A stretch of DNA of 64,000 nucleotides from Streptomyces tauricus (GCF_014650955.1 NZ_BMVY01000040.1:1-64000), one strand, 5' to 3'; shown: positions 1 to 9,175, counted from the stretch's first letter. The notes: generated by a model not told the origin, from the letters alone. A program made the numbers and translations.

Positions 1-1158
1 ATCACCACCATCATCTGCATGCGCGCCCCCGGCATGACGATGTTCCGTATGCCGATCTTCGTGTGGAACGTGCTGCTCACCGCGGTCCTGGTGCTGCTCG
101 CCTTCCCCGTGCTCGCCGCCGCGCTGTTCGCGCTGGAGGCGGATCGGAAGTTCGGCGCACACATCTTCGACTCGGCCAACGGCGGAGCGTTGCTGTGGCA
201 ACACCTCTTCTGGTTCTTCGGCCATCCAGAGGTGTACATCATCGCGTTGCCGTTCTTCGGCATCATCAGTGAGGTCATCCCGGTCTTCTCCCGCAAGCCG
301 ATGTTCGGCTACATGGGCCTGATCGGCGCGACCATCGCCATCGCGGGTCTGTCCGTGACGGTGTGGGCGCACCATATGTACGTCACCGGCGGTGTGCTGC
401 TTCCGTTCTTCTCCTTCATGACGTTCCTGATCGCCGTGCCGACCGGTGTGAAGTTCTTCAACTGGATCGGCACCATGTGGAAGGGGTCACTGAGTTTCGA
501 GACCCCGATGCTGTGGGCCACCGGCTTCCTGATCACCTTCACCTTCGGTGGTCTGACCGGTGTCATCCTGGCCTCGCCGCCGATGGACTTCCACGTCTCG
601 GACTCGTACTTCGTGGTGGCGCACTTCCACTACGTGGTCTTCGGCACGGTCGTCTTCGCGATGTTCTCCGGCTTCCACTTCTGGTGGCCGAAGTTCACCG
701 GCAAGATGCTCGACGAACGCCTCGGCAAGATCACCTTCTGGACGCTGTTCATCGGCTTCCACGGGACGTTCCTCGTCCAGCACTGGCTGGGCGCCGAGGG
801 CATGCCGCGTCGTTACGCGGACTACCTCGCGGCCGACGGCTTCACCGCGCTGAACACCATCTCGACGATCAGCTCGTTCGTCCTCGGCCTGTCGATCCTG
901 CCCTTCTTCTACAACGTGTGGAAGACGGCCAAGTACGGCAAGAAGATCGAGGTCGACGACCCGTGGGGTTACGGCCGTTCGCTGGAGTGGGCCACGTCCT
1001 GCCCGCCGCCGCGGCACAACTTCCTCACGCTGCCGCGGATCCGTTCCGAATCCCCGGCGTTCGACCTGCACCACCCCGAGATCGCCGCTCTCGACCAGCT
1101 CGAGAACGCCGGTCACGGTGAGAAGGCCCTCGCCGGCGGCAAGGAGGCGGGCAAGTGA
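1..1158 (+). CDS. ctaD: Cytochrome c oxidase subunit I (5' part missing)
   Basis: Catalytic subunit of the aa3 oxidase, which reduces O2 and pumps protons in the membrane. The reading frame is open from base 1, so the N-terminal part lies outside the window. Visible hallmarks are the WFFGHPEVY segment with the CuB histidine and cross-linked tyrosine, the HH pair in VWAHHMYV (CuB ligands) and VVAHFHYVV, which holds the heme a3 and heme a histidine ligands. Several membrane helices follow, then a soluble tail with DPWGYGRSLEWATSCPPP, typical of the family. The stop codon overlaps the start of ctaF. Identity is very secure. Confidence 0.97.
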   Translation: MTTIICMRAPGMTMFRMPIFVWNVLLTAVLVLLAFPVLAAALFALEADRKFGAHIFDSANGGALLWQHLFWFFGHPEVYIIALPFFGIISEVIPVFSRKPMFGYMGLIGATIAIAGLSVTVWAHHMYVTGGVLLPFFSFMTFLIAVPTGVKFFNWIGTMWKGSLSFETPMLWATGFLITFTFGGLTGVILASPPMDFHVSDSYFVVAHFHYVVFGTVVFAMFSGFHFWWPKFTGKMLDERLGKITFWTLFIGFHGTFLVQHWLGAEGMPRRYADYLAADGFTALNTISTISSFVLGLSILPFFYNVWKTAKYGKKIEVDDPWGYGRSLEWATSCPPPRHNFLTLPRIRSESPAFDLHHPEIAALDQLENAGHGEKALAGGKEAGK

Positions 1159-1553
1159 AGGTCCAGGGCAAGATGTTCATCTGGCTCGCCGTCTTCATCC
1201 TCGTCATGGCGGTCGTCTATGGCGTGTGGTCGAAGGAGCCGGCCGGTACCACGGCGCTCTTCCTGGGCTTCGGCCTGAGCGTCATGATCGGCTACTACCT
1301 GTGGTTCACGGCCCGGCGGGTCGACACGGGCGCACAGGACAACAAGGAGGCCGACGTCGCGGACGACGCCGGTGAGGTCGGTTTCTTCAGCCCGCACAGC
1401 TGGCAGCCGCTCTCGCTCGGTATCGGCGGCGCGCTCGCCTTCATGGGCGTCGTCTTCGGCTGGTGGCTGCTCTTCTTCTCGGCCCCGATCATCATGATCG
1501 GCCTGTGGGGCTGGGTCTTCGAGTACTACCGCGGAGAGAACCAGAATCAGTAA
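1155..1553 (+). CDS. ctaF: Cytochrome c oxidase subunit IV, actinobacterial type
   Basis: A 132-residue membrane protein with about four hydrophobic helices, starting with GTG that overlaps the ctaD stop (GTGA), so the two are translationally coupled. Length, membrane pattern and position directly after ctaD match the actinobacterial subunit IV (Rv2199c type), a structural subunit of the aa3 oxidase. It carries no cofactor ligands. A strong terminator lies just downstream, ending the operon. Confidence 0.93.
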   Translation: MKVQGKMFIWLAVFILVMAVVYGVWSKEPAGTTALFLGFGLSVMIGYYLWFTARRVDTGAQDNKEADVADDAGEVGFFSPHSWQPLSLGIGGALAFMGVVFGWWLLFFSAPIIMIGLWGWVFEYYRGENQNQ

Positions 1554-1570
1554 CACGCGCTGAGCGCACG

Positions 1571-1605
1571 GAAGCCCGGACACTCCGTCAGGAGGTCCGG
1601 GCTTC
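1571..1605 (+). terminator. Intrinsic terminator after ctaF
   Basis: Perfect 11-bp stem GAAGCCCGGAC / GTCCGGGCTTC. The loop itself can pair (CTCC-GTCA-GGAG). It is followed by CCCCTTT and lies 17 bases after the ctaF stop. Confidence 0.85.
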
Positions 1606-1671
1606 CCCCTTTCGCCACGTGTCCCGTCCCTCGCTCGGCCCAATAGGCGCGCCGCGACCGACCGCGGTTCC

Positions 1672-1677
1672 TACGCT
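1672..1677 (+). promoter_or_regulatory. -10 element for a leaderless start
   Basis: TACGCT ends six bases before the ATG at 1684, and no ribosome binding site is present. This fits transcription beginning at or next to the start codon. Confidence 0.5.
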
Positions 1678-1683
1678 CGGGAC

Positions 1684-2982
1684 ATGAGCCACTCAGCTTC
1701 CTCCAGGAGCGCCGACGCCGGCCCGGCGCGCCCGCGGAACCGTACCGCCGTCGGCTGCACGGCGCTCATGGTCGCCATAGGCGCGGGCGTCACGGCCTGC
1801 GGCTCCGGCGGCCATCCGCTCTCGGCCGAGCCCTACGACGCGGCCAAGGACCTCTCCTTCAGCGCCGCCGTGAGCGACGGGAAGAAGGCCGACCCGGACA
1901 AGCCCCTGGAGATCACCGCCAAGGACTCCGGAGGACGGATCACCGACGTCACGGCCACGGATGCCGCAGGACGGTACGTGGCGGGCGAACTGACGGCCGA
2001 CGGAGGCCGGTGGCACAGCACCTCGCCGCTGGCCGCAGGCGCCCACTACACGGTGCGGGTGAGCACCGAGGACGACGACGGCGCGCCCGGTCGCAAGGTC
2101 GTCGACTTCGAGACCAGCGTCCCGAGGACCAAGAAGCGCCTCGACGTGACGTTCGGCCCCGACAAGGGCACGTACGGCGTGGGCCAGCCCGTCACCGCCG
2201 AACTCAGCACCCCGGTCAAGGACAGGGCGGCGCGCGCCGTCGTCGAGCGGGCCCTCAAGGTGCAGTCGCAGCCCGCGGTCGAGGGCGCCTGGCACTGGGT
2301 GGACGACAAGGAACTGCACTACCGCCCCAAGGAGTACTGGCCCGCACACGCCACTCTCCGGGCCCACAGCAACCTCGCGGGCATCAAGGTGGCCGAGCGC
2401 CTCTGGGGCGGCGTGGCCAAGCCCCTGACGCTCACCACGGGCGATCGCCTGGAGGCCGTGACGGACGCCGCGGCGCACTCGATGACGGTCTACCGCAACG
2501 GCGAGGCGATCAAGACGATCCCGGTCACCACCGGCAAGCCGGGCTTCGACACCCGAAACGGTGTCAAGGTGGTGCTGGGCAAGGAGTACTTCGTACGGAT
2601 GCGCGGCACCAGCATCGGCATCGCCGAGGGCACCGCGGACTCCTACGACCTGCCCGTCTACTACGCCACGCGGGTGACCTGGAGCGGCGAGTACGTGCAC
2701 GCCGCGCCGTGGTCGGCGGGCTCCCAGGGGGCCGCCAACGTCAGCCACGGCTGCACCGGCATGAGCACCGCCAACGCCGAATGGTTCTTCGAGACCGTCC
2801 GCGCCGGGGACATCGTCAAGGTCGTCAACTCGTACGGCGACATGATGGACCCGTTCGGCAACGGCTTCGGCGACTGGAACCTCACCTGGAAGAACTGGCG
2901 CAAGGGCAGCGCCCTGACAGCCGACACCCCGGAGGGCCCACCCCCGGCAGACCGCCTGAAACTACGCCCGGAGCTGGCCTAG
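1684..2982 (+). CDS. L,D-transpeptidase lipoprotein with Ig-like domains
   Basis: Likely makes 3-3 peptidoglycan cross-links at the outer face of the membrane. The N-terminus has a lipoprotein signal ending in V-T-A-C with lipid-modified Cys39. Two Ig-like segments follow (roughly residues 50-250), then the YkuD catalytic domain (about 255-380). His339 in YVHAAPW and the SHGCTGMS motif with Cys357 form the active site. Order and length (432 aa) match the LdtMt2 family. It sits between two respiratory operons with its own promoter and has no evident link to them. The natural alternative would be a non-catalytic YkuD protein, but the catalytic residues are intact. Confidence 0.93.
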   Translation: MSHSASSRSADAGPARPRNRTAVGCTALMVAIGAGVTACGSGGHPLSAEPYDAAKDLSFSAAVSDGKKADPDKPLEITAKDSGGRITDVTATDAAGRYVAGELTADGGRWHSTSPLAAGAHYTVRVSTEDDDGAPGRKVVDFETSVPRTKKRLDVTFGPDKGTYGVGQPVTAELSTPVKDRAARAVVERALKVQSQPAVEGAWHWVDDKELHYRPKEYWPAHATLRAHSNLAGIKVAERLWGGVAKPLTLTTGDRLEAVTDAAAHSMTVYRNGEAIKTIPVTTGKPGFDTRNGVKVVLGKEYFVRMRGTSIGIAEGTADSYDLPVYYATRVTWSGEYVHAAPWSAGSQGAANVSHGCTGMSTANAEWFFETVRAGDIVKVVNSYGDMMDPFGNGFGDWNLTWKNWRKGSALTADTPEGPPPADRLKLRPELA

Positions 2983-3010
2983 GCCGGCCCCACAGGGGCC
3001 CGCCGCCTTC

Positions 3011-3100
3011 AGGGGCGCGGGGAACGGCGCAGTCTTTCGCTTTTAGGGGCGCGGGGAACGGTGCAGTCTTTCGCTTTTAGGGGCGCGGGGAACGGTGCAG
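3011..3100. repeat. Three copies of the GGGGCGCGGGGAACG repeat
   Basis: Copies start at 3011, 3045 and 3079, period 34, each AGGGGCGCGGGGAACGGYGCAG followed by TCTTTCGCTTTT between copies. The same core recurs after four other genes in the window, in both orientations. Confidence 0.9.
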
Positions 3101-3152
3101 ACCCAGCCACAACGGACCCGCAGCCGCCCCGCGACACCATCCGCGAAGGCGA

Positions 3153-3554
3153 CTACGCGCTCAGCGCACGCTTACTGCGAAGCAGCCCCGCCAGGGCAGA
3201 GGCGAACTCCACAGGCTCGACCGGCAAGGTCACAGCCGCCTCGGCCCGGCTCCACGTGGCAAGCCACGCATCCTGCGGCCGCCCGATCAGCAACAGCACC
3301 GGAGGACAGTTGAAGATCTCGTCCTTGATCTGCCGGCAGATCCCCATCCCGCCCGCGGGAACGGCCTCACCGTCCAGCACGCACACATCGATCCCGCCGC
3401 GGTCCAGCTCCTTGATCACCGCCGCCGGGGTGGCGCACTCGATGAACTCCACCTGGGGGACGTCGGTCGCGGGCCTGCGCCCCGTCGCGAGCCGCACCTG
3501 TTCGCGGGTGTTGGAGTCGTCGCTGTAGACCAGCACCGTTGCGGTCGGCTGCAT
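3153..3554 (-). CDS. Orphan receiver-like protein beside ctaE
   Basis: A 133-residue single-domain protein with the fold pattern of a response-regulator receiver. An acidic pair sits after strand 1 (VLVYSDD) and a candidate phospho-acceptor Asp in VCVLDGEA. The conserved Lys before the last helix is absent (TLPVEP instead of the usual PFKP-like motif), and there is no output domain, so phosphorylation is uncertain. The start is well placed behind GGAGGAAGA. It is divergent from ctaE and shares a 200-bp control region with it. Function is not known. Its position suggests a role tied to the oxidase genes, which is inference. Confidence 0.8.
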   Translation of the reverse strand: MQPTATVLVYSDDSNTREQVRLATGRRPATDVPQVEFIECATPAAVIKELDRGGIDVCVLDGEAVPAGGMGICRQIKDEIFNCPPVLLLIGRPQDAWLATWSRAEAAVTLPVEPVEFASALAGLLRSKRALSA

Positions 3555-3743
3555 TCTTCCTCCGGGACGTCAGCGTCGTAGAGCACAGAGCAGAGACAGG
3601 GACGGACACAGTCCGATGCGCGGATGCTACTCCCTCGATCACGTCGTCAACACCGGTTCGGACAGGGCTTCGATGGGCCATATGGGCTGGACACACCCCA
3701 CAGACACCCCGAACGGCACCCCCCGAGGTGAGGGCGGGATAAG

Positions 3744-3764
3744 CGACCGACATAATGTCGGTCG
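3744..3764. promoter_or_regulatory. Perfect palindrome across the ctaE start codon
   Basis: Inverted repeat CGACCGACAT - A - ATGTCGGTCG. The ctaE ATG (3755) opens the right arm. GATAAG at 3738-3743 could be a -10 element, which would put the transcription start inside the palindrome. Confidence 0.6.
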
Positions 3765-4375
3765 TGGCGACAGCAACGACAGTAGATACCGGGCACGCGC
3801 ACCCGTCGGTCAATCGGCCGAACCTCACCAGCGTCGGAACCATCATCTGGCTGAGTTCCGAGCTGATGTTCTTCGCGGCCCTCTTCGCGATGTACTTCAC
3901 CCTCCGATCGGTGACCGGTCCCGACCACTGGAAGGAAATGGCGTCCGCCCTGAACTTCCCGTTCTCGGCGACCAACACCACGATCCTGGTGCTCTCCTCC
4001 CTCACTTGCCAGCTCGGCGTGTTCGCGGCCGAGCGTGGGGACGTGAAGAAGCTCCGGATGTGGTTCATCGTCACCTTCGTGATGGGTGCGATCTTCATCG
4101 GCGGCCAGGTGTACGAGTACACCGAGCTGGTCAAGCACGAGGGCCTGTCGCTCTCGTCCGACCCGTACGGCTCGGTGTTCTACCTGACCACCGGCTTCCA
4201 CGGCCTGCACGTGACGGGTGGTCTCATCGCCTTCCTGCTGGTCCTCGGGCGCACTTACGCGGCCCGCAGGTTCACGCACGAGCAGGCGACCGCCGCCATC
4301 GTCGTGTCCTACTACTGGCACTTCGTCGATGTCGTCTGGATCGGCCTTTTCGCCACGATCTACATGATCAAGTAG
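3755..4375 (+). CDS. ctaE: Cytochrome c oxidase subunit III
   Basis: A 206-residue membrane protein with five hydrophobic helices, as in the actinobacterial subunit III. FHGLHVTGG and YYWHFVDVVWIGLF near the C-terminus are family signatures. It is a core subunit next to subunit I and helps keep the oxidase stable. It is the first gene of a four-gene unit with qcrC, qcrA and qcrB, which places the oxidase and the bc complex under one promoter. The start ATG is preferred because the protein N-terminus matches the family. No good ribosome binding site is visible and a palindrome covers the start. Confidence 0.96.
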   Translation: MSVVATATTVDTGHAHPSVNRPNLTSVGTIIWLSSELMFFAALFAMYFTLRSVTGPDHWKEMASALNFPFSATNTTILVLSSLTCQLGVFAAERGDVKKLRMWFIVTFVMGAIFIGGQVYEYTELVKHEGLSLSSDPYGSVFYLTTGFHGLHVTGGLIAFLLVLGRTYAARRFTHEQATAAIVVSYYWHFVDVVWIGLFATIYMIK

Positions 4376-4440
4376 CCGGGCCCGTTCCCGCGCACATTCC
4401 AGAAGCATCGACGCAGAAGATCCTGACACCGGGGTAATCC

Positions 4441-5250
4441 GTGAAAAAGCTCTCCGCACGACGACGCCATCCGTTGGCGGCGGTCGTCGTCCTACTCCTC
4501 GCGCTGGCGGCCACCGGGGGGCTGTACACCGCGTTCGCGCCCGCGGACAAGGCGCAGGCCGATACATCCGCCCAGTCCCTCGCCATCGACGAGGGCAAGA
4601 AGCTCTACGCCGTCGGCTGCGCCAGCTGCCACGGCACCGGCGGTGAGGGCTCGACCGACGGTCCCAGCCTGGTCGGCGTGGGTGCCGCGGCCGTGGACTT
4701 CCAGGTCGGCACCGGCCGCATGCCCGCCCAGCAGCCGGGCGCGCAGGTTCCGAAGAAGAAGGTCATCTACTCGCAGGCGGAGATCGACCAGCTCGCGGCG
4801 TTCGTCGCCTCGCTGGGCGCCGGTCCGAACGTGCCGACCGAGGAGCAGTACAACCCCGAGGGCGCGGACATCGCCGAGGGCGGGGAGCTGTTCCGTACCA
4901 ACTGCGCGCAGTGCCACAACTTCACCGGAAAGGGCGGCGCGCTGACCAACGGCAAGTACGCCCCGACGCTGGAGGATGTCGACCCGAAGCACATCTACGA
5001 GGCCATGCAGACCGGCCCGCAGAACATGCCGTCCTTCCCCGACACCACGCTGACGGAGAAGAACAAGAAGGACATCATCGCGTACCTCGACGCGGTCAAC
5101 AGCGACGACTCGGAGAGCCCCGGCGGTCTGGAGCTGGGCGGCCTCGGGCCGGTCAGTGAAGGCCTCTTCGGCTGGATCTTCGGTCTCGGCGGTCTGATCG
5201 CCGTAGCCGTGTGGGTCGCCGCCCGGACCGCAAAGGCCAAGAAGTCATGA
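4441..5250 (+). CDS. qcrC: Diheme cytochrome c subunit of the bcc complex
   Basis: Electron carrier of the bcc-aa3 supercomplex, replacing soluble cytochrome c. The protein (269 aa, GTG start) has an N-terminal signal-anchor helix. Two c-type domains follow with heme motifs CASCH (60-64) and CAQCH (155-159), then a C-terminal membrane helix (about 243-262). Methionines in GRMPAQQ and QNMPSFP are likely axial ligands. Its stop overlaps the qcrA start (ATGA). Confidence 0.97.
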   Translation: MKKLSARRRHPLAAVVVLLLALAATGGLYTAFAPADKAQADTSAQSLAIDEGKKLYAVGCASCHGTGGEGSTDGPSLVGVGAAAVDFQVGTGRMPAQQPGAQVPKKKVIYSQAEIDQLAAFVASLGAGPNVPTEEQYNPEGADIAEGGELFRTNCAQCHNFTGKGGALTNGKYAPTLEDVDPKHIYEAMQTGPQNMPSFPDTTLTEKNKKDIIAYLDAVNSDDSESPGGLELGGLGPVSEGLFGWIFGLGGLIAVAVWVAARTAKAKKS

Positions 5251-6323
5251 GTAGCCAAGACATTCCAGAAGAGAACCTGCCCGCCGAGCGGGCCGCCGAC
5301 GAGCACGCTCACGCGCACGGTGACGTGAGCGTGGCGGCGAACGAGAAGGATCCCTTCGCGGATCCCGGTCTGCCGCCGCACGAGCACCGCATCCAGGACA
5401 TCGACGAGCGGGCCGCCAAGCGGTCCGAGCGCACGGTCGCCCTGCTGTTCACGCTCTCGATGCTGGCCACGGTCGGTTTCATCGCGTCCTTCGTGACGAT
5501 CCCGGCCGACCGAATCGTCTACATCTTCCCGCTCGGTCACATCAGCGGTCTGAACTTCGCCCTGGGCATGACGCTCGGCCTGGCGCTGTTCTGCATCGGC
5601 GCGGGCGCGGTCCACTGGGCCCGCACCCTGATGTCCGACGAGGAGATGGCCGACGAGCGCCACGCCATCGCGGCGGAGCCCGAGGTCAAGGCCAAGGTAC
5701 TGGCCGACTTCAAGCAGGGCGCCAAGGAATCCGCGCTCGGCCGCCGCAAGCTCATCCGCAACACGATGTTCGGCGCGCTGACCCTGTTCCCGCTGTCCGG
5801 CATCGTCCTGCTGCGCGACCTCGGTCCGCTGCCGGAGGACAAGCTGCGGCACACGCTGTGGTCCAAGGGCAAGCTGCTCGTCAACATGAACACCGACGAG
5901 CCGCTGCGTCCCTCCGACGTCGCCGTGGGCTCGCTCACCTTCGCCAAGCCCGAGGGCCTGGAGGAGCACGACCACGACTTCCAGACCGAGATCGCCAAGG
6001 CCGCCCTGATGATCGTCCGGCTCCAGCCGGAGAACATCAAGGACAAGCAGGAACTTGAGTGGTCCCACGAGGGCATCGTGGCGTACTCGAAGATCTGCAC
6101 CCACGTCGGTTGCCCGATCTCCCTGTACGAGCAGCAGACGCACCACGTCCTCTGCCCGTGCCACCAGTCCACCTTCGACCTCTCCGACGGTGCCCGAGTG
6201 ATCTTCGGCCCGGCCGGTCACGCCCTTCCGCAGCTGCGTATCGGTGTGAACGACGAGGGCTATCTCGAGGCGCACGGCGACTTCGAAGAGCCCGTCGGTC
6301 CTGCCTTCTGGGAGCGCGGATGA
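5247..6323 (+). CDS. qcrA: Rieske iron-sulfur subunit of the bcc complex
   Basis: The 358-residue protein carries a long charged cytoplasmic N-terminus, three hydrophobic helices and a C-terminal Rieske domain. The 2Fe-2S ligands are seen in CTHVGC (Cys284, His286) and LCPCH (Cys303, His306). Three transmembrane helices are typical of actinobacterial QcrA. The start at 5247 overlaps the qcrC stop. An in-frame start 12 codons upstream lies inside qcrC and is less likely. The stop overlaps the qcrB start. Confidence 0.97.
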   Translation: MSSQDIPEENLPAERAADEHAHAHGDVSVAANEKDPFADPGLPPHEHRIQDIDERAAKRSERTVALLFTLSMLATVGFIASFVTIPADRIVYIFPLGHISGLNFALGMTLGLALFCIGAGAVHWARTLMSDEEMADERHAIAAEPEVKAKVLADFKQGAKESALGRRKLIRNTMFGALTLFPLSGIVLLRDLGPLPEDKLRHTLWSKGKLLVNMNTDEPLRPSDVAVGSLTFAKPEGLEEHDHDFQTEIAKAALMIVRLQPENIKDKQELEWSHEGIVAYSKICTHVGCPISLYEQQTHHVLCPCHQSTFDLSDGARVIFGPAGHALPQLRIGVNDEGYLEAHGDFEEPVGPAFWERG

Positions 6324-7978
6324 GCACTACGACCACCCCGAACCCCTCGGGCGCAGGCGCGCCGGGACGTTCGCGAGAGAAGGCGCCGGCCGGCGAGCGG
6401 GTCGCCGACTGGGCCGACGGCCGGCTGGGGATCTACTCCCTGGCCAAGGCCAACATGCGCAAGATCTTCCCGGACCACTGGTCCTTCATGCTGGGCGAGA
6501 TCTGCCTCTACAGCTTCCTGATCATCATCCTCACGGGTGTGTATCTGACGCTGTTCTTCCACCCCTCGATGAACGAGATCGAGTACCACGGAAGCTATGT
6601 CCCGCTCCAGGGGCAGCTGATGTCGGAGGCGTTCGCCTCCACGGTGGACATCAGCTTCGACGTCCGCGGCGGTCTGCTCATCCGGCAGATCCACCACTGG
6701 GCGGCGATCGTCTTCCTGGCCGGCATGTTCGTGCACATGATGCGCGTCTTCTTCACCGGTGCGTTCCGCAAGCCGCGTGAGGTCAACTGGCTGTTCGGCT
6801 TCCTGCTGTTCGTCCTGGGCATGTTCACCGGGTTCACCGGTTACTCGCTCCCGGACGACCTGCTCTCCGGAACCGGTGTCCGCTTCACCCAGGGCGCGAT
6901 CCTGTCGATGCCGATCGTCGGCACGTACATCTCGATGTTCCTGTTCGGCGGGGAGTTCCCGGGCGGCGACTTCGTCGCGCGGTTCTACTCGATCCACATC
7001 CTGCTGCTGCCCGGCATCATGCTGGGGCTCGTGGTCGGCCACCTGATCCTGGTCTTCTACCACAAGCACACGCAGTTCGCGGGTCCCGGGAAGACCAACA
7101 AGAACGTCGTCGGCATGCCGCTGCTGCCGGTCTACATGGCCAAGGCCGGAGGCTTCTTCTTCCTGGTCTTCGGGTTCATCGCCATGCTGGCCGCGGTCGC
7201 GTCCATCAACCCGATCTGGGTACTGGGGCCGTACCGTCCGGACCAGGTGTCCACGGGCGCCCAGCCCGACTGGTACATGGGCTTCGCCGAGGGTCTGATC
7301 CGCGCGATGCCCGGCTGGGAGATCAACATCTGGGGCCACACGCTGGTCCTCGGTGTGCTCATCCCACTGGTGATCTTCGGTGTCTTCCTGGCGCTCATCG
7401 CGCTCTACCCGTTCATCGAGTCCTGGGTCACCGGGGACAAGCGCGAGCACCACATCCTGGACCGCCCGCGCAACGCCCCGACCCGTACGGCCTTCGGTGT
7501 CGCCTGGGTCACCGCGTACATGATCATGCTGATCGGTGGTGGCAACGACATCGTCGCGACCCACTTCCATCTGTCGATCAACACGGTCACCTGGTTCGTC
7601 CGGATCGGGTTCTTCCTCGGACCGGTACTCGCGTTCATCGCCACCAAGCGGATCTGCCTCGGCCTGCAGCGCCGGGACAGGGACAAGGTGCTGCACGGCC
7701 GCGAGTCGGGCATCATCAAGCGCCTGCCGCACGGTGAGTTCGTCGAGGTGCACGAGCCGCTCAGCCAGGAGGCCATGCACACCCTCACGGCGCACGAGCA
7801 GTACCAGCCGGCCGAGATCGGCCCGACGGTCGACGAGAACGGTGTCGAGCGCAAGGTGAAGGGCCCGCAGAAGCTCCGCGCGAAGCTCAGCACCGCCTAC
7901 TTCGGTGAGGACGGCCAGATCCCCAAGCCGACCGCCGAGGAGTACAAGGAGATCACGAGCGGCCACGGCCACCACTGA
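6320..7978 (+). CDS. qcrB: Cytochrome b subunit of the bcc complex
   Basis: A 552-residue menaquinol-oxidising cytochrome b. Heme-ligand histidines sit in HHWAAIVFLAGMFVH and in YSIHILLLPGIMLGLVVGH. The Q-site PEWY motif is PDWY here, as usual in actinobacteria. The ATG at 6320 overlaps the qcrA stop (ATGA). The C-terminal soluble extension of about 120 residues is also typical of the actinobacterial enzyme. It is the last gene of ctaE-qcrCAB, closed by a strong terminator. Confidence 0.97.
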   Translation: MSTTTTPNPSGAGAPGRSREKAPAGERVADWADGRLGIYSLAKANMRKIFPDHWSFMLGEICLYSFLIIILTGVYLTLFFHPSMNEIEYHGSYVPLQGQLMSEAFASTVDISFDVRGGLLIRQIHHWAAIVFLAGMFVHMMRVFFTGAFRKPREVNWLFGFLLFVLGMFTGFTGYSLPDDLLSGTGVRFTQGAILSMPIVGTYISMFLFGGEFPGGDFVARFYSIHILLLPGIMLGLVVGHLILVFYHKHTQFAGPGKTNKNVVGMPLLPVYMAKAGGFFFLVFGFIAMLAAVASINPIWVLGPYRPDQVSTGAQPDWYMGFAEGLIRAMPGWEINIWGHTLVLGVLIPLVIFGVFLALIALYPFIESWVTGDKREHHILDRPRNAPTRTAFGVAWVTAYMIMLIGGGNDIVATHFHLSINTVTWFVRIGFFLGPVLAFIATKRICLGLQRRDRDKVLHGRESGIIKRLPHGEFVEVHEPLSQEAMHTLTAHEQYQPAEIGPTVDENGVERKVKGPQKLRAKLSTAYFGEDGQIPKPTAEEYKEITSGHGHH

Positions 7979-8001
7979 TCACCACCTGTCCGCCACGGCA
8001 G

Positions 8002-8030
8002 GAGCCCCGTCCATTGCATGGACGGGGCTC
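8002..8030 (+). terminator. Intrinsic terminator after qcrB
   Basis: Perfect 13-bp stem GAGCCCCGTCCAT / ATGGACGGGGCTC, 3-base loop TGC, followed by TTT. Confidence 0.9.
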
Positions 8031-8110
8031 TTTGCCGTCCCGGGGCCTGGATAGGGTGGACCCGTCCCTTGGAACCCTCACGTCCACGAACACGAACCCA
8101 GGAGCGGCAG

Positions 8111-9175
8111 ATGAGTGCTGTGACCCCCGCTGGAGGCGACTTCGCGGCGGGCCGTTCCTGGCCCGCCCTGCTGAACGGCCTGCTGGACGGGCGCGACCTG
8201 AGCGCCGACGACACGGCCTGGGCGATGGACCTGATCATGCGGGGCGAGGCGACCGACGCGCAGATCGCCGGGTTCGCGGTGGCCCTGCGGGCCAAGGGCG
8301 AGACCGTCGAGGAGATCTCCGGCATGGTGCGCACGATGTACGCGCACGCCAACGTGATCGAGGTGCCGGGTGACACCGTCGACATCGTCGGCACCGGCGG
8401 GGACGGGGCGAAGACCGTCAACATCTCGACGATGTCCGCCGTCGTCATCGCCGGTACGGGCGCCAAGGTCGTCAAGCACGGCAACCGCGCCGCGTCCTCC
8501 GCGTCCGGCGCCTCTGACGTCCTCGAGAAGCTCGGCGTCAATCTGGAGCTGACGCCGCGGCGGGTGGCCGAGGTCGCCGAGGAGGCCGGGATCACCTTCT
8601 GCTTCGCGGTGAAGTTCCATCCGGCGCTGCGGCACGTGGCGGCGGCGCGCGGGCAGCTGGGCATCCGCACCACCTTCAACTTCCTCGGCCCGCTCACCAA
8701 CCCGGCCCGGGTCAGGGCCCAGGCGGTCGGGGTCGCGCACGCGCCCATGGCGCCCATCGTGGCCGGGGTCCTCGCCGAGCGCGGCAACTCCGCGCTCGTC
8801 TTCCGCGGCGACGACGGCCTCGACGAGCTGACCACCACGGCCACGTCCCGAGTGTGGGTCGTGCGGGACGGCAAGGTGCGCGAGGAGGCGTTCGACCCGC
8901 GGGACGTGGGGCTCGATCTGGTGCCCGTGGAGGCGCTGCGGGGGGCTGACGCGTCGTACAACGCGGATGTCGCGCGGCGGCTGCTGGGGGGTGAGCGGGG
9001 GCCCGTGCGGGACGCGGTGCTGCTGAACTCGGCCGCGGCGCTGGTGGCTCTGGCGCCCGGCTCCGGGTCGCTCGCGGACCAGATCCGTACGCAGATGGCT
9101 CGCGCCGCGGAGGCGATCGACTCCGGCGCGGCGCTGCGGACGCTGGAGCGGTGGGTGACCGCGACCAACGCGTAG
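8111..9175 (+). CDS. trpD: Anthranilate phosphoribosyltransferase
   Basis: Second step of tryptophan synthesis: joins anthranilate to PRPP. The 354-residue protein has the family motifs GTGGDGAKTVNIST (PRPP/phosphate loop), KHGNRAASSASGASDVLE and FNFLGPLTNPA. The start at 8111 follows AGGAGCGGCAG. An upstream in-frame start would run into the qcrB terminator. The gene stands alone, about 30 kb from the TrpEG fusion in this window, and has no attenuator of its own. Three tandem repeats follow its stop. Confidence 0.96.
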   Translation: MSAVTPAGGDFAAGRSWPALLNGLLDGRDLSADDTAWAMDLIMRGEATDAQIAGFAVALRAKGETVEEISGMVRTMYAHANVIEVPGDTVDIVGTGGDGAKTVNISTMSAVVIAGTGAKVVKHGNRAASSASGASDVLEKLGVNLELTPRRVAEVAEEAGITFCFAVKFHPALRHVAAARGQLGIRTTFNFLGPLTNPARVRAQAVGVAHAPMAPIVAGVLAERGNSALVFRGDDGLDELTTTATSRVWVVRDGKVREEAFDPRDVGLDLVPVEALRGADASYNADVARRLLGGERGPVRDAVLLNSAAALVALAPGSGSLADQIRTQMARAAEAIDSGAALRTLERWVTATNA

